A DNA stretch of 64,000 bases from Stentor coeruleus (GCA_001970955.1 MPUH01000014.1:62001-126000), one strand, 5' to 3'; positions 32,651-43,445 are shown, counted from the stretch's first letter. Made by a program: numbers and translations. Notes: generated from the letters alone by a model not told the origin.

Positions 32651-34932
32651 TTAATAAATTTCTTCTCCTTTGAGCAACGCCCTACTCAAATACAAGTTAA
32701 CAATCTCAAGCAGCAACATAAAAAAGCTCAAAATAAAAAGAAACACAAACACTTCATAAATATTCTCTAAAGCATTAGAGCACATTGACATCTTGAGTGA
32801 AGACGAATAATCTTTCAAATAATCACAATAAAATCCATCATTTAATCCTTTNTCATACAAAAAAATCCTAAACCTATAAAAATTATCATAAATCCAAAAT
32901 TTTTATTATAAAAACCCAACATCTTGAGTGAAGACGAATAATCTTTCAAATAATCACAATAAAATCCATCATTTAATCCTTTTTTCCCCACAACACTCTC
33001 AAACAAATCATAATTTTGATAAGGACTATTAAACCATTTTGGAATAAGTGGATTAAGTAACACAATATTATTAACCATATTATACAGCGTAAGGTTAATA
33101 TTATTCATTTGATCATACAAATCACTATAAGAATTATCAACATCATCAGCATATTGAGCTAAACTAAACGTCAATTCCTTAACACTTTTTTGATAATTCC
33201 CAATATCACTTGTATAAGTGCATCCATCAAAACAATCTTTATATCTATCATTAACATCATCAGGACCCCATTCTTGAACTACAAGACAGCTTTTTGATTG
33301 TAAATTTTTCTGAGGTTCAGTATGAGATATATGCATATATCCAACAGAACAATCTGAAACACTAAATACCCATTGGTCAAAAATATCAATAGGGCATTGG
33401 CTTTGATAAGTAGATTGAGAATTAGCATCAGTGTATTTATTAAGTTCTAAAAGGTTGGTTTTTGGTAAATTTTCATTTGGGATGTTGGGATCAGCAGCAT
33501 CAAAATAATTTATAGGGTTTTTTAAAGCTTGAAGATTTGAGTTAATACTTGGAAATACTGCAAGGTTCATAGTAATATTGTATTTACTAATAGTCGTGTT
33601 ATCAGCAACCATAGTCAAGAATACTGATATAAATTGGGTTATGTTAAGACTTTGCTGTAAATTACCATCTCCATTTAAACATGTATTTAGATATCCAGCA
33701 ATATCCCCTGGGATTATAATATCATAATTACGGATTCCATCTGAAGTAAAAAGATCATCTAAAAGCCCACAACTGTCTCTAGCTACAAGGCCAACAGCTA
33801 AACTTCCTGCACTAGCTAAAAACCCAACAACAGCAATTAAACCAGTAAACAACCAAAAACAACAAAGTCCATGTGCGAGCCATGGTTTTCCCATTGCTTG
33901 AGAATAAACTGTTATAAGAACACCTATACATATAAACCATCCCCAGACGACAATACCAAAAGTAAAACTTCTCCATGAAGACTTCAGTTCTTCTTCATGG
34001 TTAATAATCCATTTATGAGTATTTGAGTTTACTTTATCAACACCATCTGAGAAATCATAAAGTGTATTATTTAATAATTTTGATCCACTTATAGTACCTG
34101 CTAAGTTGTCTTGAATTAATATTGAGTTTGTTTTTAGATCTATATAAGAATTTAATATAGGTTTAAGTATATTATCATAATCTTGTTGGATTTCTCCTGT
34201 ATATGTTGAAGAATTACTTGGAGGGCCAAGGGATGATATATATGATAAAGGGATTGTGGATTGAGATAAAGGGTTTGGGTTTTTAACTGTAATGTTTTGG
34301 TTTTCTTTATAATAATCCAATATAATGTTTTCAAAGTAAGTATCTATTAGCCATTCATCAGTCCCAGCCCAAAGTATTGTTGTTGAGTTATCATAATAGT
34401 TTTCTAAATCCAGTATAATTTTCTTAACATCGTTTTTCGAGTCATCTAACCCAATCCATTTTTTCGGTAGATTTCCATTTGTCATTGTATGAGGGATTCT
34501 TCCTGCTGAACACTGAACTTGTTGTAAACTTTGAAAAGTCTGATCTGAATAATATATAAGAAATGAACAGGTTATAAGCCCTAGAAAAGTTATTATAAAA
34601 GCTGATGTCACGCATGTTACACGAATACATCTGCTACGTTGTTTGATTTGAGCTTTACAACACATGCATCTTAAAAACCTTATAACAATAGCGGCGATTA
34701 GTATAATAAAAGCTAATATTGTGAATATAATCCATGGTAGAGCAGCTTGAATAATATCGTTTTCATAATTACTCCATCCATAGGAATTATCGTTGCGCAT
34801 AACTTTTTTTAAGTTGTTCTATGTAGGATTTACTTTGGATAGTAAGGTATCGTAAACATCATGGGATTTTGAGACTTGGATATCGTTTAGGTCATCAAAA
34901 CGAATATCGTCGCAGTAGCTTGGATCTACCAT
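32651..34932 (-). CDS. Prominin/tweety-like five-pass membrane protein, two exons
   Basis: Exon 1 (34834-34932) encodes MVDPSYCDDIRFDD and on; a 15-nt intron at 34819-34833 joins it to the main exon. The internal ATG at 34800 is therefore residue 40. Membrane helices lie at about 58-81, 103-126, 318-339 and 350-379, with a fifth near the C-terminus (YEVFVFLFILSFFMLLLEIV). The first cytoplasmic loop is short and Cys-rich (RFLRCMCCK ... RSRCIRVTC). Two large loops of about 190 and 285 residues carry many N-x-S/T sites and cysteines. This 2+2+1 topology is that of prominins and the related tweety proteins. Prominins mark plasma-membrane protrusions such as cilia. A contig join (N at 32852) sits just before the last helix, so the exact C-terminus is uncertain. 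Confidence 0.65.
32788..32982. other. Assembly join with duplicated 64-nt flanks
   Basis: An N at 32852 sits between two identical 64-nt copies (32788-32851 and 32919-32982). The 66 nt between N and the second copy (32853-32918) have no counterpart and encode a different continuation after SSSLKM (a short hydrophobic stretch). This is a contig end overlapping the next contig, with a non-matching tail that may be a misassembly or another allele. Confidence 0.85.
34819..34833 (-). other. 15-nt intron
   Basis: GTAAATCCTACATAG on the minus strand, phase 0, between LLSK and NNLKKVMRND. It contains the stop that separates the two exons. It shows A at position 10. Confidence 0.8.
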
Positions 34933-35434
34933 TTTATAAGCAGAATATGGGATAGGATGATTGTGTTTGGGTTTAGTTTTTTAGTGAGATTTTGCTTTGT
35001 AGGAAGGCTTTGATTTTTTTGGGTGTTGTTAAGGGTTGTTTTTGAGTTGAATTAGGGTTTTATGAAGAACACTGTAATTTTTTTTAGTTTATTTGGCAGT
35101 TTTATATGATTTTATAGTTTTAGAGTAATATTTAGAGATGAATTTGTATTATTAGACTTTAAAATAATACCCGAAACAAAAATAAATGTTTAGGATTTTT
35201 AATATAGAGTAAATGAAGTAGATTTTTATTCAATAGTATCTTGTATTTCCATAAAAAATAACACCCTAATTATAAATTTATATCAAATTATCTTAAACCT
35301 AAAAACAGAAATTATTCACTTATACATCCTCCCACCGCTCATAAAAATCATATAAACCTCATCAACCCTTTTCTACAAAATAAAAACTATATCAATAATT
35401 ACATAAAAATTCCAAAATAAATAATTAATTAATC
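34933..35434. other. Spacer between two minus-strand genes
   Basis: No gene is seen. 34933-35150 is G-rich on the + strand (5' flank of the prominin-like gene, read on the minus strand). 35160-35434 is C-rich and G-poor (3' flank of CAP-G). The switch is sharp, near 35,150. Confidence 0.6.
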
Positions 35435-38296
35435 TCAAACCATCGGCATCTTTTTAATATCAGAACCAGTTGGATGTAACGATTTCCTCTTATGCCCTGT
35501 ACTCCCATTCACAGCAATATTCCTCCCAATCTGCGCCAAAGGTTTTTTCTTATCTTTCGTCTCAAACCTTTCAGCAAATTTTTTAATCAAACTTTGTGTC
35601 GTAATCCATCTCTCAATATACTTATCTTCAAGATCATCAGCAGGTATATACTGCAAATTTCTCTTATCAATAACTTCCATAATCTTTTTTAATGCTTTAG
35701 TCATACAAACTTTACTAAGTATTTTTTTACAAACCGCGATTTCTTTATCTGTAAATTCAGAAATATCAGCAAGAGGAAGGAGTTTATAATAAAGATCAGT
35801 AGAATTTGACTCATGAGCATCCATGATTTTTTTACACATAAAAAAAAATACATCTAAATTCAAATTCAAAACCGGGTCTATTTTACCGAATTTCCTTAAA
35901 AAACTTGTGCTTGTTGATGTGTAAACGAATTGGAAAATTTTTTTAGTATTAAAAAAATATTCATCAAGCAAATCAGTGTTATTTTGTAGGGTGTTGAGGA
36001 ATTCTAAAACAAGTTTAAATGCTTCGACCATAATCTCAGCATTCTGTGGACGGAGGATTGAGAAGTTAGGGAAAAAAGATTGAAGGAACTGTTGGGTCAT
36101 ACATGGGGTATTAGAGTCATAATAATTTATCATTAGATATGCTAAAGGGATTGGAGATTTTATAATACCATTGACTACAAGTTTTGATATTCCTTCAATA
36201 GCAAAATTTCTAACATAATCATCAGATGAATTAAAGTATTTCAATAAATGCATTATAATGTTGTCACTTGAAAATCTATCACATGATTTCTGCACATTAT
36301 TCATATCATAAACCATATACATATCAAACCAAAACTCTAATACCGACATTTGTAATGATGGCATTTTACAGTTGATAAGCATTGTCGTTAGAAAATCAAA
36401 GTATTTTATGAAAATTTCTAGTTTGTGGATACAGCATTGGTTTAAGCATTCAACACCTAATATGTTTAGTAATGTGTTTGTTGAACTTAATGATGGATCT
36501 ACTATACTTTCTATTAATCCCCATAGATCGTAATGCATTATACCGTTTTTTAATTCTTTTAAAGTTTCAATTGCGATTATTAAAGCACGTAATAAAACTT
36601 GGGTTATTTGGTTTTCGATTTCTTCAAGTTTCTCTTCGTATTTTTTTAAGTCTATATCGTATATTTCGATTTGATTATGGATTTTGTAAGCTTGTTCATA
36701 GGCCCCCTTGCTTATTAAATCTTCTTTTTGGTCTTGTAATTCGTTTATTGTTTCAGTTAGGACTTCACATTTTTTTAAGAGAATTTTTTTTTTTTCTAGT
36801 ATTGATGGATCACATTGAGTGTCTTCGATAAAGACTAGAAATTCTCCATCTTCTTCTCGACTGTTTAGAGGATCACGAATATCATTTATAACATCGCTCA
36901 TTATTGAAGAAAACTCGTTTGGGTTTTGGTCTACAAGGTCTTTTATGCTTCTGACTGTGAAATGTAATAGGTCGGCTGTATCATTGACAAAGTAAGGGAA
37001 ATCATAGGTCAGCATATATTTTTTTTTTAGTGATGGGATTTCGATTTTGAGTTCGATTGTTTTACACAAATTCAGTAACTGTTCAACAAAACTACCTCTA
37101 ATATCTTCATCGCCTAAATCCAAACACATACATACTTCAATAACTTTCTGTATATAAATAAGTGGTAAAGGCATACATATAAGCATAATAAGGTTTTTTG
37201 CCGGAAGTCTTGCAAGAATACTATTTTTTTGTGTGTTCCAAAGTTGCCTAACTAGCAAACTAGTTAACACCCAATTGCACATCCCCCCATTTTGTCCAAG
37301 AAAATCTTTTATCAACTCATTAAAAATAAATGTTTCAACTTGTTCTTGAGGGATTTCGCTAAGTAGATTTTCACTTGCTTGAATGAAATACTTTTGTTTT
37401 TCAATACTAAAACTCTCCATATCTAATTTTTTAAACACTTCATATATACCAAATTTCTCTATAGCATCTTTAATAATTTCTTTTGCATATTTTTTCACAG
37501 CTGATTCTCTAGACAGATGTGCTAATAAGAAAATTTTCCTATAATATTTTATATTGATTCCAATACATCCCCAAGCTAATATTTTCTGAAGAGTTGCAAC
37601 CTGAACAGTTTTATCTACAGTATAAAGTCCTTCACTTAATACATCAATAAATTTATGATCTTCTATAAGCTCTATAGCTAGTTTTCTGTTTTTAGTAAAT
37701 GGGTCTATAATGCATAAAGGAAAATACTCATGAAGAGTTTTTAGTATTCCTGATATTCTTATAGCATTTGTCCTAACCTCTTTACATTTATCTTTTATAA
37801 TAATCCCCACGCTTTTGCATACAAGGTCATGAAGGTCATCAGGAAACTCTAATAATTCATGTATACCCAAAGCTAGAAATCTATATAAAACCATCGAACT
37901 TGCAACCCTAACACATTTTTTTGGAACTGTTGTACCTTCACACATATATCTTAACAGTGAATCATAAAAGTTAAAAGTTTTCTTACTTAAGTCTTGTGAA
38001 TCAAAAGAGCATAACTTTTGTTTGAGTTCTTCAAATATAGCAATAATCAGTTTAATTCCTCTTTCAGCTTGAGGATTATCATCAAAATTTGAAACTAATG
38101 TAAAAGCTATTGTGCATATCGCTTCAGTAAAAGATAGACTGTCTAAATAAAACAAGTTCATAAGCTCGGCTAATTGCTTTTTTGGTGTTAACGTATATTT
38201 TAATGCTTGTTGAAATGGCTCGATAACTTTTAAGCGAAATTCTTTATTTGTTCCCGCCATGTGATGTAAAATATTTAAATATGTTTTAAAGTACAT
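35435..38296 (-). CDS. CAP-G: Condensin subunit 3 (CAP-G/Ycg1), HEAT-repeat protein
   Basis: Up to 953 residues. The ATG at 38296 gives MYFKTYLN; the ATG at 38260 (MAGTNKEF) is an equally good or better start, because the bases between look like 5' flank. Helical HEAT repeats run throughout: VRVASSMVLYRFL, VRTNAIRISGIL and TVQVATLQKILAWGCIG near the N-terminus. The C-terminal half holds the condensin-3 domain (LLNILGVECLNQCC, then LQMSVLEFWFDMYMVY, then VRNFAIEGISKLVV). CAP-G pairs with CAP-H and the SMC2/SMC4 ATPases to compact chromosomes. The protein ends in a basic tail. The length is near that of CAP-G in other organisms. Micronuclear mitosis or macronuclear division are plausible sites of action. 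Confidence 0.82.
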   Translation of the reverse strand: MYFKTYLNILHHMAGTNKEFRLKVIEPFQQALKYTLTPKKQLAELMNLFYLDSLSFTEAICTIAFTLVSNFDDNPQAERGIKLIIAIFEELKQKLCSFDSQDLSKKTFNFYDSLLRYMCEGTTVPKKCVRVASSMVLYRFLALGIHELLEFPDDLHDLVCKSVGIIIKDKCKEVRTNAIRISGILKTLHEYFPLCIIDPFTKNRKLAIELIEDHKFIDVLSEGLYTVDKTVQVATLQKILAWGCIGINIKYYRKIFLLAHLSRESAVKKYAKEIIKDAIEKFGIYEVFKKLDMESFSIEKQKYFIQASENLLSEIPQEQVETFIFNELIKDFLGQNGGMCNWVLTSLLVRQLWNTQKNSILARLPAKNLIMLICMPLPLIYIQKVIEVCMCLDLGDEDIRGSFVEQLLNLCKTIELKIEIPSLKKKYMLTYDFPYFVNDTADLLHFTVRSIKDLVDQNPNEFSSIMSDVINDIRDPLNSREEDGEFLVFIEDTQCDPSILEKKKILLKKCEVLTETINELQDQKEDLISKGAYEQAYKIHNQIEIYDIDLKKYEEKLEEIENQITQVLLRALIIAIETLKELKNGIMHYDLWGLIESIVDPSLSSTNTLLNILGVECLNQCCIHKLEIFIKYFDFLTTMLINCKMPSLQMSVLEFWFDMYMVYDMNNVQKSCDRFSSDNIIMHLLKYFNSSDDYVRNFAIEGISKLVVNGIIKSPIPLAYLMINYYDSNTPCMTQQFLQSFFPNFSILRPQNAEIMVEAFKLVLEFLNTLQNNTDLLDEYFFNTKKIFQFVYTSTSTSFLRKFGKIDPVLNLNLDVFFFMCKKIMDAHESNSTDLYYKLLPLADISEFTDKEIAVCKKILSKVCMTKALKKIMEVIDKRNLQYIPADDLEDKYIERWITTQSLIKKFAERFETKDKKKPLAQIGRNIAVNGSTGHKRKSLHPTGSDIKKMPMV

Positions 38297-39347
38297 ATAA
38301 AAAAGTTTGTGTATTAGAAATTGTTATTAAATACTATAAAATAAAATTTGTATAAAGATTTGGGGGTAGAAAATATTGTTTTGTATGTTATGATGGTTGA
38401 GTTTTATAGTTTGAATACTTTATTTATTGTATTAGAAATTAGGATTATAGTTTATTGAAGGAAATTAATATGATGGATGATATATTTGATAAAGTAATAT
38501 TTTTTTTTGTTATGATGGTAGGTGTATTTTGTTGTAAGGGAAATTAAGAGTTTTGATGAGTGATTTTACTAGGGATTAAGCTTTTTTCATGTGACTTGAT
38601 TTTATGATTTCTTACTTGAAGATGCATTTGTTATTGTTTGTGTTGAATATATGTGTGAAACTTAAATTTGTATATAAAAAGTTTTATTACTAGGGAGAGG
38701 AACAGAAAATCAAGTTTGAAGCAGTTTAATAATGCCTTGGATAGAAGATATAGGCGTATTACTTTTCTTAGGAATAATTTATCAATTTTAGGATTTGAAA
38801 ATAATGATTTTGGTTTTTTTTTTTAAATATGTGTGATGCTGTTTTAAAAGAAATATATGTATAAAGTTGCTTAATAAAGAAAAATGATTTACAGATGAGG
38901 ATCTTTGTGAGTTTGATTTTTATAATAAACATAAGCTTATGAATATCTTGCTATGAGTTTATGCTTAGAGGAGAAGTTTTAAGGCCCAATACTTGTTATG
39001 GAGTTTGGGTATTCTTGTTACTATGTATGTTTGGAGATTAAGAATATTCTAATAGATTGAAAATTAAGTTTTATAGTCAGTATTAAACTGTTTATAGAGG
39101 GTTTTCAAAATATCCTGGATTGAAGAGACGAATTATTTAAATAGTTGTTTTGGATTTGTGTGCAATGAGAGTTTTAGAGATAGATTAAGTAAAAAAGTTA
39201 TCTGCCTCCATTGGTGTTGATGCAAACATATTTTAATTTTTAATAAGTTTATCTAAGGTTTATTATGGAGATTAGGATAAAGAAAAAAGTTTTAGAGTAG
39301 AGGACTTTTTAAGAGAATAATTAGTTGTTTTGATAGAAATTGGATAA
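38297..39347. other. Spacer upstream of CAP-G, about 1 kb
   Basis: No gene is seen. The + strand is G/T-rich throughout, the expected 5' flank of the minus-strand CAP-G gene, though unusually long. No start for the downstream ferredoxin-like frame could be found here. Confidence 0.5.
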
Positions 39348-39587
39348 CAAAAAAAATTCGTATATGTAGTTTATAATAATGGCAAGGAAAATTTTTTATT
39401 TCAGATAAAAATATTATTTAATCTAGAATGCGGCACTTGTGCTGTAAAAATCACTCCACTCCTTGAGAAAGCTGATATTGAAGAAGAAATGGTCTTGAGA
39501 TCTACTGGCAAAGATTTAACTTTTCGTTGTTCATGCCAAGTTAAAGTTACTGAATCATTAAAAGATGCTCAAGTAGAAATCATTTAA
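39348..39587 (+). pseudogene. 2Fe-2S ferredoxin-like C-terminal fragment without a visible start
   Basis: A 79-codon open frame between stops, ending in TAA at 39585-39587. From 39429 it encodes CGTCAVKI, then FRCSCQVKV and ends VEII. This is the back half of a plant/bacterial-type 2Fe-2S ferredoxin, which has C-G-T-C-x-V and a later (L/S)-C-Q. The upstream cysteine expected in C-G-G-x-x-x-C-G-T-C is absent, there is no ATG before the motif, and no mini-intron matching the local pattern could join an upstream exon. Either the 5' part lies in an exon I could not find or this is a gene relic. An intact version would transfer electrons. Confidence 0.45.
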
Positions 39588-39859
39588 TCAAATTAAGATA
39601 TATAGTTTAGAAAACAAACTCTTATAAAACTCAATTATTTATATTAAAATAATCAGAAATCCTTTATCAAAAAGTTAATAATTTATCCTAGCCTACACAT
39701 TCAGTTTCTTATCATTATTTTTTAATATCATCAAAAATACCATAACTTAATTTACATAAAAGCATATAAAAAATCTTCTCACATTCACAACAAAAACTAT
39801 CATTCTCTATTTTTATACATATAAAATCAAAAAAGCACTATAAAATAAATATAATATTA

Positions 39860-40351
39860 CTAAGAAAATCTATTATTATCATTCCATCTTTTTACCCTAA
39901 AAATTGCATCCTGCTGCTCATAAATTTCTGAAATAATCACCACAGCTTTAACCCAATCTTCATTCAACATATCTTTAACTTGATCAAAAACATGTTTACT
40001 TATACACTCTGCAGAACTACTAGGTCCAGCTATTAAATAGCAGTCTTTTTTTGGGAATTCATAATAAGTCCCATCAGGTAAAAGAACTTTTGTTGATTCT
40101 TCTATGGATATCGGTATTGCAGACCTTGAATCCCCAGCGACAATAACTTTAGTGTTTAAGTTATCAATAAGAATTCGCAAATTTGAAATCAAGCCAGGGT
40201 TTAAAGTTGTTGAAGCTCTAGTTTTTAGCTTAAAAGTCATAATGTAATTATGTCCATGAAGCTCTTCACGTAGTCCTTCTCCATAGAAAAAGTGTGAAGC
40301 ATTAAAATGTCCAATAAAACTTTTCTCTTCAATTCTGATATTTTGAGACAT
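39860..40351 (-). CDS. PTPS/QueD-family enzyme with Glu in place of catalytic Cys
   Basis: 163 residues. It is a 6-pyruvoyl-tetrahydropterin synthase-like fold: FNASHFFYG near the start gives the first zinc histidine and HGHNY the other two. Later motifs are LIDNLNTKV, GPSSSAECIS (family T/S-x-E) and a final SEIYEQQDAIFRV. In QueD the catalytic cysteine lies four residues before HGH (C-x3-HGH); here the stretch is REELHGH, with no cysteine and two glutamates. PTPS-III enzymes, which make 6-hydroxymethyldihydropterin for folate synthesis, use a glutamate there. The gene may therefore serve folate rather than biopterin. It is divergent from the methyltransferase gene. Confidence 0.78.
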   Translation of the reverse strand: MSQNIRIEEKSFIGHFNASHFFYGEGLREELHGHNYIMTFKLKTRASTTLNPGLISNLRILIDNLNTKVIVAGDSRSAIPISIEESTKVLLPDGTYYEFPKKDCYLIAGPSSSAECISKHVFDQVKDMLNEDWVKAVVIISEIYEQQDAIFRVKRWNDNNRFS

Positions 40352-40508
40352 ATGAATATATAATATATAAAAAGTATTGTAATAATAAATATTTCAAAAC
40401 ACAAATATAAATTTACATAAAATAATCCTCGATACCTTCTTTTAAAATATTCTATTTTCTCATATCACTTAGTTCTTAAGTAAAAAAAATAATCCATAAC
40501 TAATAAAA

Positions 40509-41156
40509 ATGCCTAATTACGGCGACCCAGAATATTGGGAAAAGCGATACGAAGAGCAGAAAGGTAAGACCTATGACTGGCTTGAAGACTATGAAAGTTT
40601 AGGGCCTATAATCAAACAGTTAATATCACAAGATGCTAATATCCTCATCCTAGGCTGTGGCAATGCTGAACTAAGTGAAGAAATGTACAATGATGGTTTT
40701 ACAAACATCAAAAATATCGATATTTCTACTGCAGTAATTCAACAAATGAAAGACCGAAATATTGATAAACCAAATATGACTTGGACAGTAATGAATGTTA
40801 TGGATATCAAATTCCCTAATAACCATTTTGATCTAGCAATTGATAAAAGCACAATCGATGCTTTACTTTGTGGAGATGATGCTTTTATTAATGTTGCAAA
40901 AATGACTAAAGAAGTTCAAAGGGTGCTAAAAATTGGGGGAGTTTATATGGCGATATCATATGGAATCCCAGATACTAGGCTTGAACATTTTAATTGGAAA
41001 CATTTACATTGGGAAGTAAGCTATCAGACAATTAACCCTGAAACTGAGAGTTCTCATTATGTGTATTTATGTCGTAAAAAACAAGGCGCTGATGAAATTT
41101 GTGAAGAGAATTGGGAAGAAGTTGAACTTAGTTTAACTGAAAACAAGACAGAATAG
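40509..41156 (+). CDS. EEF1AKMT4/METTL13-like class I SAM methyltransferase
   Basis: 215 residues, TAG stop. It begins with YWEKRYEEQKGKTYDWLEDY, the N-terminal motif of this family. SAM motif I is ILILGCGNAELSE (45-57). Next come IKNIDIS, then MTWTVMNVMDIKF, FDLAIDKSTIDALLC and VLKIGGVYMAISYG. EEF1AKMT4 and the METTL13 N-terminal domain methylate elongation factor eEF1A. The size matches single-domain EEF1AKMT4. No targeting signal is seen, so it is probably cytosolic. Confidence 0.85.
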   Translation: MPNYGDPEYWEKRYEEQKGKTYDWLEDYESLGPIIKQLISQDANILILGCGNAELSEEMYNDGFTNIKNIDISTAVIQQMKDRNIDKPNMTWTVMNVMDIKFPNNHFDLAIDKSTIDALLCGDDAFINVAKMTKEVQRVLKIGGVYMAISYGIPDTRLEHFNWKHLHWEVSYQTINPETESSHYVYLCRKKQGADEICEENWEEVELSLTENKTE

Positions 41157-41903
41157 ATTAGATAATTGTATGGAGTTAGTTTTAAGTCTTGATGATTTTT
41201 GTTGTGATAATTTTTAGATTTGTGAAATTCAATTTGGGTTATTGATAAGACTAGAGTGATTTACCTTAAAGATAGGTAGAATTTAGGGTTTTGGGGTCGG
41301 AGAGGATTTTAGTTGCATAGGAGAGTTCTGTGAAAAAAATTAGATTATATTATTTGTCCTGAGTATATTAATTATTATTATAATTAAGAAACTTTAGATG
41401 GATTATAGGGTTTATTTAGAAAAATATTTGGTCGATGTTGAGTAAGCAATGCTTTCTGGAATCCTAATATTTGTTTTTTAGTATAGTCTGGAATTTATCT
41501 TTGTATATAATGCTTGTTGTAGGTTCTGATGATAATTTTATTTATAATCTAATATGATAGCTAAATCAAAGACCTTATCTATATTTCATCATTTAACAAT
41601 ATTCAACTCACAATAATCCTGATAAATTCCCTAATCTCTAAACATTTCCTCCTAGCATCAGTCAAAATTTTATTTAAAAAGCAAATCCATCCTATCTCAT
41701 CTACTACATAAAATTATTAAACACAAATTTAACACCAAAACCTATTACCTTAACCATAATCTTCAATTATTCAGCATATCATAAATTATAATTTTCAGCA
41801 CCTCCCTTCCATAAATCCTTCGTCAAAAAATCACCATTTCATATGTCATCAATATAAAATCCCACCATCCATGACCTAATAATTACCATATAAATAATCT
41901 AAT
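41157..41903. other. Spacer between two + genes
   Basis: No gene is seen in 747 nt. 41157-41560 is G/T-rich (3' flank). 41565-41903 is A/C/T-rich and nearly G-free (5' flank of the monooxygenase). This is the clearest skew switch in the window. Confidence 0.6.
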
Positions 41904-43445
41904 ATGAAAAAAGCAATATTAGCCCTTGGTTGCTTAAGTGGTGGAACCTTCTATTATCTAACAAGTCCTCTTCCAGACTTCCAAGCAAACGGTGAGCCAT
42001 ATCAGCTTTTACCCAAAGCATCAAGATCTGATCACCCTAACAAGCATTTCCTAACAAACCTACCAATCCAAACTATCGGCATAATTGGCGGGGGGATAGC
42101 TGGGTGTATAACAGCCAAAACATTAACCCAACAAGGTTATAAAGTAGAAGTCTTAGATAAAAACCCATCTTTTGGTGGACTTTGGTATAAAAACTACGAT
42201 GGTTCAGGTCTTCAATTCCAAAGAGGACATTACAACTTCCCAGATTTCCCCTTTGAATCCAAAGAAGACTTCCCACGTAGTCCAGAAGTAGCAAAATACA
42301 TAGAATCTTATGCAGATAAATTCGGTATCAAGCCTTATTTCCAATTCAATACTGAAGTTCGAAGCATAAAACAAGATTTAAACAACACTTGGACTGTAAT
42401 AACAGATAAAGGCCAAAAAAACTATGACTTTTTAATCTTATGTACCGGTCCTTATAACAAACCCTGTATGCCGAAAATCAGTGGTTCTGAAAAATTTAAA
42501 GGGAAAATATACCACAGCTCTGAATTTATCAATACAGAAAATGAATGTAAAGGTAAAAAAGTTTTAGTTATCGGTAGTGGGAAAAGCGCTTTTGATATTT
42601 TAAACCAAGCTAGGAAGTATGGTGCTGAAGTTTCTATTGCAATGAGGAAAACTCATTGGCTCGTCCCTGTAGATTTGAAATTATTAGGTATACCTTTAGG
42701 ATATTTTAACTCATCAAGATTTGGGGGATTATTTTTAGACCCATTTTATGCAGAGAAATCATGGGCTGATTCAATAACTAATTTTTTTGCCCCGTTGTAT
42801 TGGTATTTTATAACACGGGCTATTAAAAAAAACTTACCATCTGAACTTGAGTCTCAAGAGTCTTATAAGAAAGAAAAACATTTTAGAGGAGGCGCTAGAG
42901 ATAAAGAAATATGTGAAGAAATAGCTAAAGGGAATGTTATGCTTTATAAAGGAAAAGTTGATGAGATTACTACAACTGGTGTAAAGATTAATGGAAAAGA
43001 AGTCCAAACTGATGTTATTGTTTTTGCTACTGGTTTTGATAGAGAGTTTTTTGGACTTCCAGCTGAAAAAGATGGTTTGTGGCTTTATAGGAATGTTTTG
43101 ATCCCTGGGAAGAAAAATTTGGCTATAGTTGGTATTGTTAATACTTATTGCAACCCGTTATATACAAATATGCAAGCGGTTTGGCTAGCTGAGGTTCTTA
43201 GAGGAAGAGTACGTTTACCAGGAGAAGCGAAGATGTATGATGATGTAAATGATAGGAAAAATCATACTAGGGGTATTATAAACGGAGAAAGCACAATCAG
43301 TTTTAGTTGGTTCCCTTATCCACCTATAGACCAGCTACTTACCGATATGGGTTTATCTACAGTCCGCAAGCCAAACCGGTTTAAGCACTGGTTTGAGCCA
43401 ATAAAACCAGAAGATTACAAATTAGTAGTCACTCATAGAGAATAA
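41904..43445 (+). CDS. Flavin-containing monooxygenase
   Basis: 513 residues. Residues 1-24 form a hydrophobic segment that could be a signal anchor. The FAD-binding loop is GIIGGGIAG (59-67). The FMO identifying motif is FKGKIYHSSEF (198-208, F-x-G-x3-H-S-x2-F). The NADP-binding loop is VIGSGKSA (222-229). Later DVIVFATGFDREF matches the FATGY-like motif. FMOs oxidise nitrogen or sulfur in small molecules using NADPH and O2. The enzyme looks intact. A Baeyer-Villiger-type relative is possible but less likely given the motif. Confidence 0.88.
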   Translation: MKKAILALGCLSGGTFYYLTSPLPDFQANGEPYQLLPKASRSDHPNKHFLTNLPIQTIGIIGGGIAGCITAKTLTQQGYKVEVLDKNPSFGGLWYKNYDGSGLQFQRGHYNFPDFPFESKEDFPRSPEVAKYIESYADKFGIKPYFQFNTEVRSIKQDLNNTWTVITDKGQKNYDFLILCTGPYNKPCMPKISGSEKFKGKIYHSSEFINTENECKGKKVLVIGSGKSAFDILNQARKYGAEVSIAMRKTHWLVPVDLKLLGIPLGYFNSSRFGGLFLDPFYAEKSWADSITNFFAPLYWYFITRAIKKNLPSELESQESYKKEKHFRGGARDKEICEEIAKGNVMLYKGKVDEITTTGVKINGKEVQTDVIVFATGFDREFFGLPAEKDGLWLYRNVLIPGKKNLAIVGIVNTYCNPLYTNMQAVWLAEVLRGRVRLPGEAKMYDDVNDRKNHTRGIINGESTISFSWFPYPPIDQLLTDMGLSTVRKPNRFKHWFEPIKPEDYKLVVTHRE

